Positions 7,412 through 15,500 of a stretch of DNA of 17,614 nt are shown here, in pieces. Every line of letters begins with the position of its first letter. Position 1 is the stretch's first letter. Origin of the DNA: an uncultured Bacteroidota bacterium (GTDB taxonomy: Bacteria; Bacteroidota; Bacteroidia; Bacteroidales; UBA12481); NCBI GenBank assembly GCA_903832165.1, contig CAILAQ010000652.1:1-17614 (forward strand). The letters are read 5' to 3'. Below the pieces are notes generated by a model, which saw nothing but the letters and a program-made list of their open reading frames with translations, was not told the origin of the DNA and searched no databases. Made by a program: the position numbers and the translations under genes.

Positions 7412-8687
7412 TTATTTTGATATGGTAATCGGCCTGCTCAGTTTTTCGGCCTCCTCACGTATATACTTCTTTACGGAATCCACCTCGTTCCACTTCGGAT
7501 TTTCCAGTCCCCACATGGCAAAGAAATAGTGAACACTGGGCAATTCCGTCTTAATTTTCTGACTCATATACCAGGTGTCAGAAATTACCTGACTGAAGCT
7601 TTTCACGGGTACCGTCTGATATCCGAGCTTATAAAAATCAGTATTGGTGGTACGGGCAATTTTGCCAATTTCATTGGTCGGGGCCAGTACAGCCATGGCC
7701 AGGATATCATTATTGAGCGACTGCTTACCGTGGGTGAGAATAGCTGTATAATCAGCATTCGCCTGAAATTGCAGGGGGTTCGCGGTCGAGCTTGGTTGTA
7801 GTAATTCCGGTGACCACCTGCTTTTCGCCGGTGAATTCCCTGATTGTCACTTCGGACTGAAACCAATATTTCCCGATCCAGAGAGTTATTCTTTCTACGG
7901 CTTCAAATTTATGGCCGTTCACTTCCCAGCCTTTGTAGGTTAGCTCGAAAATCGTGCGCACCGGTCCGTCGGTGATCTTCTTATAATGATACCCCGGCGT
8001 GGACCCCAGGCGGTAGAGGGAGTCGCCCTCCAGCATAGCCAGACTGCCGGCTCCGAGTGAGCTGCCGCAATGCAGGATATCCATCCCCCATGGAGCCAGC
8101 TCATGGTAGGTAGGCTCTGTAGGTGATCCGGCCTTTTTGAGGATCAGTCCGGGGGTGAGTTTCCCGAACAGGTCCTTGGTATTCCGGCAATCAAAATAGA
8201 TACGAAAGGCCATCCGGTCATTTTCCCAGCCAACGCCTTCCGCCTGGTAACGGGTCGGAAACCCGGCCAATCCCACCGGAGCATCAGCCTCGGCAACTTC
8301 CGTAAACCCACCGTTTTTGTTTTCTTCCCCCAGATATACCTGGGTTCTTTTCTCAAACACCGGCGCCTCTAAACCCGTTATCCAGATGACCTCCACACTC
8401 AGCGTAGAATGACCTGCCATGTTAACCGTAAACGCCAGCTCGTCCCACTTTCCATCCCCATTTAAATCATCGGTTTGGGTGGGGATCGGTTTACCCTGCA
8501 TAACCAATAAAGGTACCTCCCCGGCCTTGCCCACACCAAAACGGTGCTCAAATTCCCCCCGACTGAAAACAAAGGGTTCATTTGTCCGGTTAATGGCTAA
8601 ATCGTTCTTCAGAATAAAGGAGGATTTTGCCTCACAAGTCAATAAAGAGCCTACACACAGAGCGATGAGGACAACCAGTTTATACAT
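7412..8687 (-). pseudogene. DUF4861 family exported protein, interrupted by a single-base frameshift
   Basis: The gene is split into two reading frames. The 5' frame (8687-7752) gives 311 residues: a signal peptide (MYKLVVLIALCVGSLL, with a Cys at 18 that might be lipidated) and a DUF4861 body. The 3' frame continues seamlessly to 7412. Removing one C from the five-C run on the coding strand (7774-7778) restores KLDREPLQFQANADYTAILTHGKQ and a 424-residue protein, near the usual DUF4861 length. The 3' part alone has an ATG at 7696 (94 residues), but that is internal. DUF4861 proteins are common beside GH105, KduI and KduD genes in Bacteroidota and I know of no firm function; a sugar-binding, mutarotase-like fold is a guess. 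The start overlaps the end of the upstream SDR gene by 8 bases, so the genes are translationally coupled. The break may be a sequencing/assembly error or a real mutation. Confidence 0.82.
7774..7778 (-). other. Frameshift site in DUF4861 (homopolymer of five)
   Basis: Five G on the + strand (CCCCC in the coding sense) at about codon 304. Upstream and downstream reading frames join perfectly if this run is four bases long. Homopolymers are the usual place for single-base read errors and for replication slippage. No slippery heptamer is visible, so programmed frameshifting is unlikely. Confidence 0.8.
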
Positions 8688-9477
8688 TATTTTCCCCTTT
8701 TACATAGCCGAAGTTGGCGAGTATGCCCCCATCCACATACAATATATGGCCATTCACAAAATCGCTGGCTTTGGAGGCGAGAAACAGGGCTGCATTTCCC
8801 ACATCCTCCGGTTCGCCCCAGCGCCCGGCCGGCGTGCGTGTCATCACCAGGTCGTTGAACGGATGGTTCCCCTCGCGGATGGCGGCTGTTATATCGGTGG
8901 CTATATATCCCGGACCGATGCCGTTGATCTGCACATTATATTTTGCCCATTCGCAGCACATATTCCGGGTCAGGAGTTTCAGTCCGCCCTTTGCCGAAGC
9001 GTAGGCTGATACGGTATTCCGGCCATACACACTCATCATGGAGCATATATTGATGATTTTTCCACTGCGCCGCGCGATCATCCCCGGAGCCACCCTCTTG
9101 GCAAGAATCAGCGGAGCTACCAGGTCAACGTCAATCACCTCCTTAAATGTGGAGATCTCCATTTCGAGTATCGGGATTCGTTTGATAATTCCGGCATTAT
9201 TCACCAGGATGTCCACCGGGCCCATCTCCTTCTCGATGATGGAAATACCCTGATCAACCGCCTTTTCATCGCAAACATCGAACTGTAGGGTAAATACCTC
9301 AAGACCAGCCAGCCGATATGCTTCACGGCATGCTGCGAGCTTTTCCACCGAACGCCCGTTCACACATACCCGGGCACCGGCTTTTGCCAGTGTTTTCCCT
9401 ATGGCCAGACCGATACCGTGAGTACCTCCGGTGACGAGAGCAATCTTACCGCTCAAATCAAATAGTTCCGTAATCAT
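8680..9477 (-). CDS. SDR dehydrogenase, KduD/DhuD or gluconate-5-dehydrogenase type
   Basis: 265-residue classical short-chain dehydrogenase. It has the cofactor motif TGGTHGIG (16-23), NNAG (93-96), catalytic Ser146, and YASAK giving Tyr159 and Lys163. The stretches ICSMMS, GIGPGYIAT, TPAGRWGEP and VNGHILYVDGGILA are marks of the gluconate 5-dehydrogenase (Ga5DH) subgroup. The position normally Asn in SDRs is Asp118 (VIDVDL), as I recall is usual in that subgroup. Next to kduI, the expected role is NAD(P)H-linked reduction of 3-deoxy-D-glycero-2,5-hexodiulosonate to 2-keto-3-deoxygluconate in the cytoplasm, the KduD/DhuD step. A gluconate-oxidising role is the alternative from sequence alone. 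It lies 39 bases after kduI and overlaps the DUF4861 start by 8 bases. Confidence 0.9.
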   Translation of the reverse strand: MITELFDLSGKIALVTGGTHGIGLAIGKTLAKAGARVCVNGRSVEKLAACREAYRLAGLEVFTLQFDVCDEKAVDQGISIIEKEMGPVDILVNNAGIIKRIPILEMEISTFKEVIDVDLVAPLILAKRVAPGMIARRSGKIINICSMMSVYGRNTVSAYASAKGGLKLLTRNMCCEWAKYNVQINGIGPGYIATDITAAIREGNHPFNDLVMTRTPAGRWGEPEDVGNAALFLASKASDFVNGHILYVDGGILANFGYVKGENNV

Positions 9478-9516
9478 GATTCAGATTCTTAAATCCAACA
9501 ACTAATAACCAGGCCT

Positions 9517-10359
9517 TTACCGGAGCTGATCGGCAGGAGCCTGATCCATATCTGTATAATCTAGATTCTCCCCGGCCATACCCCAGATAAAACAATAATT
9601 TGTTGTCCCGGCCGCACTGTGAATGCTCCAGGACGGGGAAATCACCGCCTCCTCATTTTTCAGGAAGAGGTGGCGGGTCTCATTTGGTTGTCCCATAAAA
9701 TGGCATACGGTCTGCCAGTCGGAGACTTCAAAATAAAAATAAGTCTCCATGCGTCGCTCATGGGTATGAGCCGGCATGGTATTCCACACGCTTCCCGGCT
9801 TCAGTTCGGTCAGGCCCATCTGCAGCTGGCAGGTCTGAACCACCTCCTGGATAAGCAATTGATTGACGGTTCTCTCATTGGCGGTTTTTGTGCTGCCCAA
9901 TTTTAAAACCGTTGCCGCTGACTGCCGGATCAATTTTGAGGGATATGCATGGTGAGCCAGCACTGAATTCAGGTAAAAATGAGCAGGGCGGAGTTGATCG
10001 GCCGACTCAAAAACTACCTTTCGGGTTCCTCGGCCAAGGTATAAAGCCTCTTTATATTGAAGTTCAAAAGTCTCATTTTCTGTAATCACCTTTCCCAGGC
10101 CACCAACATTGATAATCCCCATTTCGCGGCGCTCGAGGAAGTATTCCGATTTGAGCTGGTCAGTAGTTTCCAGGGTGAGCGGTTCTGTTGCGGGAACAGC
10201 CCCACCAACGATAAACCGGTCGAAATGCGAGTATACCAGATTGATCCGGTCATCCTCCATCACCTTTTCAACTAAAAATTCATCACGTATCCGCTGTGTA
10301 TCATATGTTTTAAAATCATTGGGATGAACAGCATAACGCGTAATACAGCGGGTTGTCAT
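9517..10359 (-). CDS. kduI: 4-deoxy-L-threo-5-hexosulose-uronate ketol-isomerase KduI
   Basis: 280-residue cupin-type isomerase (EC 5.3.1.17). It converts the linear 4-deoxy-5-keto-uronate, formed when unsaturated uronic acids open, to 3-deoxy-D-glycero-2,5-hexodiulosonate. The metal ligands are all present: His198, His200 and Glu205 in MPAHTHERRMETYFYF, and His247 in SPSWSIHSAAGTTNYCFIWGM. This is a constant two-residue offset from the E. coli enzyme (196, 198, 203, 245). Length and C-terminal ENLDYTDMD fit the family. The ATG overlaps the stop of the upstream radical SAM gene (ATGA, 10356-10359), implying translational coupling. A -7 promoter box lies 20 bases upstream. The enzyme is cytoplasmic; it feeds the SDR encoded next. 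Confidence 0.97.
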   Translation of the reverse strand: MTTRCITRYAVHPNDFKTYDTQRIRDEFLVEKVMEDDRINLVYSHFDRFIVGGAVPATEPLTLETTDQLKSEYFLERREMGIINVGGLGKVITENETFELQYKEALYLGRGTRKVVFESADQLRPAHFYLNSVLAHHAYPSKLIRQSAATVLKLGSTKTANERTVNQLLIQEVVQTCQLQMGLTELKPGSVWNTMPAHTHERRMETYFYFEVSDWQTVCHFMGQPNETRHLFLKNEEAVISPSWSIHSAAGTTNYCFIWGMAGENLDYTDMDQAPADQLR

Positions 10360-11879
10360 TGATTATTTTTTAGATCTTCAAATGTAGCATTTGTGCGCTT
10401 TAAATGGAGGGAGGTCTGATGCATCTGGTAAATCATCATGCCATAAAAAAGGCCCATATCAAGATATTTGTAATTATGCCTGGCCAGCCAGAAAAGCAGT
10501 TTCCAGAAGTATTGCCGGTGAGGGTCTTTTACACCCAACAGGAACAATACCCTAACCACCATGATAAGGTCCCTGAAACTAATTCTTGAAGGAACTTTTA
10601 TAAAAGGTCTGGGATATCGGTAAGTGCTGAAAAAAGTGATCAGTCTTTTATATGAATTCTTTGGAAGGTAAATATTGTCCATGAGTTCCATGAATCCCTC
10701 ATGCAATATTTTTTCGTCCATTATCGGTTTAATATTGCTCTGAGCTTCCGAAAAAGCAAATTGGTTTTTCAGACGGCCTTCCTTCTCCATGCGCCTGTAT
10801 AATTCAGTGCCGGGAGGTGCTTTCAGCAGATTTACAATTGGCAACGGGATGCCGCTCTGCTGAATAAATTGCGCCTGCCTCTGGAATATCGATGGAGTAT
10901 CCGTATCAAATCCGACAATAAAACCACCGGCAAGATAAAATCCGGATCTATGCAACTTGTGTATATCTGCAAGCTGTTCGCGCTTAAGATTTTGCTTTTT
11001 CCCGGATCCTTTAAGGCTCACCTCATCCGGTGTTTCAATACCGATAAATATCTGCCGGAAACCGGCATCAAGCAGCATAGTCATCAGCTCATCGTCATCT
11101 GCCAGATCGATGGTCAGCTGGGTGGCGAAAAGGAAGGATGGCAATTTTTCACGCCTCCAGGCGATTAAGGCTGGCAGCAGTTCCTCCTTCAGCACCCTCT
11201 TGTTTCCGATCAGGTTATCGTCGGCAAACAGCACCAGCCTGACCCTTCCCTGATCAATAATTGCATTGAGTTCTTCGATAATCCTCGATACACTCTTGAT
11301 CCTCGGCCGTCTTCCGTATAGAGTGGTAACATCGCAAAAGTCGCACATGTGAGGGCATCCCCGGGAATACTGCAAAATAGAATAGAGGTAATCATCAATA
11401 TTTACCAGGTCGAAAGAAGGTATGGGTGATTGGGTTATTTCTGCAAAATCAGGTGATCGGTAAATGGGCTTTAACTCACCCTTGGATAAATCTTCCAAAA
11501 ACAGGGGCAGTGTAATTTCAGCCTCATTCAGAACAAAAATATCGATGCCCGGAAAGCGGTGATGCTCATGAGTGAATAGTGTACCGCCGGCAACTATTCT
11601 GACTCCAGATTCCTTGCATTGCTCAATGATTTCCCTCACTGAAATTTCCTGCACATTCATGGCCGACAGGAATACAAAATCAGCCCATTCCAGATCCTTT
11701 TCCGTCAGTGGAGATACATTAAGATCAACCAATTTTCTTGACCAGTCGACTGGTAACAATGAAGCTACCGTCATCAGCCCCAAAGGCGGATAGACCGCTT
11801 TTTTACCTGACATGCGGAGCATATGCTGCATCGCATAAAAGGTATCGGGCATCTGGGGATATACAAGAAGGATGTTCAT
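10356..11879 (-). CDS. B12-binding-domain/DUF4070 radical SAM protein (HpnP/HpnR-like superfamily)
   Basis: 507-residue class B type radical SAM enzyme. Residues ~1-130 form a cobalamin-binding-like Rossmann domain (MNILLVYPQMPDTFYAM; VRIVAGGTLFTHE), without a DxHxxG motif, which is usual for this group. The SAM domain has the iron-sulfur motif SRGCPHMCDFCD with Cys175, Cys179 and Cys182, then LYGRRPR (188-193), FADDNLIGN (218-226) and FIGIETPDE (278-286). The C-terminal ~150 residues are DUF4070-like. The family includes hopanoid methylases HpnP and HpnR, but most members are uncharacterised, and no hopanoid genes are near. The start at 11879 begins with the expected MNILLVYPQ, with a -7 box 10 bases upstream. 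Its stop overlaps the kduI start, so it is physically the first gene of the kdu run, an unexplained partner for sugar catabolism. Confidence 0.9.
   Translation of the reverse strand: MNILLVYPQMPDTFYAMQHMLRMSGKKAVYPPLGLMTVASLLPVDWSRKLVDLNVSPLTEKDLEWADFVFLSAMNVQEISVREIIEQCKESGVRIVAGGTLFTHEHHRFPGIDIFVLNEAEITLPLFLEDLSKGELKPIYRSPDFAEITQSPIPSFDLVNIDDYLYSILQYSRGCPHMCDFCDVTTLYGRRPRIKSVSRIIEELNAIIDQGRVRLVLFADDNLIGNKRVLKEELLPALIAWRREKLPSFLFATQLTIDLADDDELMTMLLDAGFRQIFIGIETPDEVSLKGSGKKQNLKREQLADIHKLHRSGFYLAGGFIVGFDTDTPSIFQRQAQFIQQSGIPLPIVNLLKAPPGTELYRRMEKEGRLKNQFAFSEAQSNIKPIMDEKILHEGFMELMDNIYLPKNSYKRLITFFSTYRYPRPFIKVPSRISFRDLIMVVRVLFLLGVKDPHRQYFWKLLFWLARHNYKYLDMGLFYGMMIYQMHQTSLHLKRTNATFEDLKNNQ
10379..10386 (-). 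promoter_or_regulatory. Putative -7 box for kduI
   Basis: TACATTTG on the - strand matches the Bacteroidota -7 consensus TAnnTTTG exactly, 19 to 20 bases before the kduI ATG and inside the 3' end of the radical SAM gene. No good TTG -33 element is seen at the usual spacing. It would allow the kdu genes to be transcribed without the upstream gene. Confidence 0.4.
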
Positions 11880-11889
11880 CTGGTAAAGA

Positions 11890-11897
11890 CAAATATA
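11890..11897 (-). promoter_or_regulatory. Putative -7 box for the radical SAM gene
   Basis: TATATTTG on the - strand matches TAnnTTTG exactly, 10 bases before the start codon. This close spacing implies a near-leaderless transcript. No clear -33 TTG is seen at the usual distance. Confidence 0.4.
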
Positions 11898-11911
11898 AGG
11901 TGATTTAGTCT

Positions 11912-11919
11912 TAACTTTG
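11912..11919 (+). promoter_or_regulatory. Putative -7 box for the SDR-protease-PBP genes
   Basis: TAACTTTG matches TAnnTTTG exactly and sits 23 bases before the ATG at 11943. It is separated from the opposing box by only 14 bases, so the two promoters are back to back and could not easily be occupied together. Confidence 0.45.
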
Positions 11920-11942
11920 GCTTTAATCTTTTACCCATTGTT

Positions 11943-12572
11943 ATGAAACTGGTAATTTTTGGAGCGAGCGGACAGACCGGCAGATTGCTGGTTGATCAGG
12001 CATTGGAATCAGGTCATGAAGTTACAGCTTATGTAAGGCGCGAAGGTGCTTTTGAGGCAGGCCGGAAAGGATTGACCATTGTTACCGGCCAGCTGGATGA
12101 TCCGGCAAAATTGGAGCAGGCAATCATCGGGGCTGATGTATGCATCTCCACTCTGGGCGGAGGTTCCCTGAGTAAGCGCTCGCCTGAGCTCACCGGTGGA
12201 ATCAGCCTCATCGTTAGCGCTATGGAGCTTGCCGGCGTTAAGCGGTTTATCTATATGTCGAGTGTGGGAGCAGGTGACAGCCGGTATTATATGGGCCCGA
12301 TCATCAGGCTGTTCATTGTGGGAATTTTTCTGCGCGTGCCACTGGCCGATCATACAATGAACGAAAAGCGCATCGCCTCCTCTGGCTTGCAATGGACAAT
12401 AATAAGGCCGGGCGGACTCTCCAACGGACCTGAAACCGGGAAGTTCAAACACGGAAGTGCATTCACCAAAATAACCGGGAACATTCAGGTATCCAGAGCC
12501 GATGTTGCCGCTTTCATCCTGGAACAGGCGGCCTCTTCAACCTATGCTGACCAGGCTGTGTGGATGTTTTAA
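11943..12572 (+). CDS. NAD(P)-binding atypical SDR (NmrA/biliverdin-reductase-B-like)
   Basis: 209-residue cytoplasmic Rossmann protein. It starts MKLVIFGASGQTGR, with the glycine-rich dinucleotide loop at 7-13. VTAYVRR follows beta-2, where the Arg suggests NADP(H) preference. Further marks are GADVCISTLGGG, RFIYMSSVGAGD and WTIIRPGGLSNG, all typical of the NAD(P)H-binding/NmrA-like atypical SDRs (YwnB, BLVRB relatives). The usual YxxxK pair is not evident, so a role as an oxidoreductase or redox-sensing protein cannot be settled. It is divergent from the radical SAM gene and ends 11 bases before the secreted protease, so the two are probably co-transcribed, though no functional link is apparent. 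Confidence 0.88.
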   Translation: MKLVIFGASGQTGRLLVDQALESGHEVTAYVRREGAFEAGRKGLTIVTGQLDDPAKLEQAIIGADVCISTLGGGSLSKRSPELTGGISLIVSAMELAGVKRFIYMSSVGAGDSRYYMGPIIRLFIVGIFLRVPLADHTMNEKRIASSGLQWTIIRPGGLSNGPETGKFKHGSAFTKITGNIQVSRADVAAFILEQAASSTYADQAVWMF

Positions 12573-12583
12573 TTCACATTCAG

Positions 12584-15500
12584 ATGAAACGTAAAATTCT
12601 TGCCCTCTCGGTATTCCTGCTGCTGGCGCTCAACATGATTGGTCAAAGCTTATCCCCAAAGGATTCCCTGCCGGTCCGTTTTTTCAAGGCTAACTTTCCG
12701 CATCAAGCCGGGTCGCTGAATCTTTTACACATCGATACAAGCTTTACATACCGGAATCTCACTTTTTACAATTTTTCCACTCCGAAAGGCTTTGTCATTC
12801 TGCGTGATCTGGGGACAAAGCAGGATATCGTCGGATATGCTTTCGATGAGAATTTCTCTTTCGACGCTGATACCACGGGATTTCTGAAAAACCTGGCAAA
12901 TGCCCTCGCCACTGCCAATGAATCTGCCGGATATGCCCCTGAAAAGATTCATACGCTTAAGACCGGGAGATATGCCATTGAACCGCTGATCAAGACCCTC
13001 TGGAATCAGGGCTGGCCCTATAATTACCTCTGCCCGGTTGACCCCGGTGTTGCCGAGCAGAACAACCGCACCCTTGTAGGTTGCGTGGCCGTTGCAATGG
13101 CACAGATCATCCGGTACTGGGATAAATGGAACGACTGGTCTATTTACTACTCCTATACGCACGGAACCTACGGTACCCTCACCTGCAATTCCGGCAATTA
13201 CAACTGGGGGGTCATGGAGAACTCTTGCTATTCAGTGAATACCGAAGTTGCCCGGCTGCTCTCCGATTGCGGAATCCTGGTCAATATGGACTACAGTCGC
13301 ACGGGTTCCGGCGCCCAATCTGTGGATGCTGCCAAGCGGTTCAATGAAATGTATAAGACCGGATACCTGAATACGACCATCACGAATGAGGAAGAATTCT
13401 TTAATAATATCAGCAACTATCTGCCAATTTATGCCACCTATCCGGGTCATGCATTTGTTTGCGACGGATATGACGGCAGCGGTTTTTACCACTTCAATCT
13501 GGGATGGGGAGGATCTTCCAACGGATATTATTCCCTTTCCAGCGTTGTAGGCAAAGCGCTCACAAGTGCTATTTTCAATATATATCCTGATCTGGCCAGC
13601 AAGCCTCCGCGGAAATTGGTGAAATCAGTCGTCGATGGCGGTAAGATTCAGATTTCCTGGACCGGTCCCGATCAGGACCGCAGCGGCCTTGCCGGGTACA
13701 AGATTTATCTGGATGATAAATATCTTACGGATTCAAAGGATACTGTGTTTATCCATGATTGCGTTTTCGGTGATCATTACGTTAAGGTATCTGCACAGTT
13801 CGCCTCGGGTGAGTCGCGCTGGATAGGTCCCGTAAGCTATTATTTCGATGGCAACCCCATCACCATTCCCGATGCCACTTTAAAGCGTGCATTGAATACC
13901 GCTATCGGCATTTCCTCCTCCCTGGTAAACTCACATGTGCCCACCGAAGGGGAACTGAGCAAAATCACCCGCCTGAACGTAACCAACCCTGCCAGTTTAA
14001 CCGGACTCGACCATTGCCCTAATCTTACGCAGCTCTACCTGTATTCAACCACGAGCACAAAAACCCTCGATATGGAGCAGATCAGGCTTTGCACTGACCT
14101 GGCCATCCTGACCATCGAAAAATATAAACTCGATAATCCTGTCGCCCTGGCCAATCTGAAAAAGCTTAACGAGCTCCGTCTGGTCAATAACCAGATCGCC
14201 AGTTCCGAGTTTTTAAAATCCCTTAACCTGGTCACACGCCTCGAAATTATTGATAATCTCATCGGCGATGCCGGTTTTCTGAACAGCATGCCTCGCGTTG
14301 AATGGCTGACTCTGAGAAACTGCAATATTTCCGATTTCAGCGTTCTGGAAAATACCTATGGGTTCCGTACGGTGGATGTTTCCAACAACCACATCACCTC
14401 GCTCGACTGGATCAATAAGAATACCACTGTACAAACCCTCAACGCTTCTTCGAATAATATCAACGGAACGGTAGCCCTGAGCGGGTTAACCATCCTCCTT
14501 TCCATTGATGCTTCGAACAACCTGATCACCGGCTTTCAGCTCACGGGCTCGCCCGCTATTGAATCACTGTACCTGGGGAATAATTCAATCACAGATATTC
14601 AGCAGCTGCTGGCGGATAATCCTGATCTGGGAACACTGTCAGTTTCTCATAATAAGATTGCCGTATTACCTGATTTAGCGCCCAGGCTCACAAAACTGGA
14701 GCTCCAGTATAACCTGATCAGGGATATCTCCTCGATAACAAGATATTCTTATCTGACTTATTTGAATTTATCTTATAATCAGATTGTTGATATACAGAAT
14801 CTTATCGAAAATAATTATCATGCCAAGCTTACTTATCTGAATCTCCTGAGCAATCCTATCGGAAAAGAGTCCTTTACAGATATTATTCCCGTTTTAAAAA
14901 GTTCGGGCCTTCAATCAAACCTGCCGGCACAATATCACCCGGGGAGTCCGTGCTATCTCAGTCCGGACGGGGATAAGACGCTTTTAAACAAAAATGTTCA
15001 TTTTGAGTGGCAGGCGGATTTCAACAATGAAGGATACAAATACCGTGTTTTTCTCAGCCGCGAAAGTGAGGCATATCAGGAGCTGGCTGCAAATATCGCC
15101 GACCGCTTTCTGGATTATCAGCTGGCTGAAACCGGTAAATACAGTTGGTATGTTCTTTCTGAAAAAGACACCCTTGCGCTTCAGAGCCGGATACATTCGT
15201 TCAAGATCATGAAAGGGTTTGCCATTCCGTTCATCGATGATTTCGAATTATACACGGCCAACAGCCCGCTCTGCGCACAATCACCGTACTGGAAAATCAA
15301 CGATGCCGTTCAGGATCCGAACAAGGATGCTGCCATCAATACCACCAGAGCATTTGAAGGGACCCAGTCGATCAAGGTTTCCGGCACTGCAGATATCATT
15401 TTTCCGGTATCTGAGTATTTGAGAGGGTCTTGCAATATCGAAATGAAACTGATGGTCGAAAAGAGCAGGAAAGCTTTTATACAGGCCAGCATGAGCAATA

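Noticed and set aside
7752..7800. Programmed ribosomal frameshift in DUF4861
   Set aside because: No slippery heptamer or stimulatory stem is seen, only a five-base homopolymer; error or mutation is simpler.
10356..11879. Hopanoid C-2 or C-3 methylase (HpnP/HpnR)
   Set aside because: Shared superfamily only; no squalene-hopene or hopanoid genes nearby, and the DUF4070 group is much broader.
12009..12452. 147-residue - strand open frame inside the SDR gene
   Set aside because: Shadow of a well-supported gene on the other strand; no recognisable motifs.
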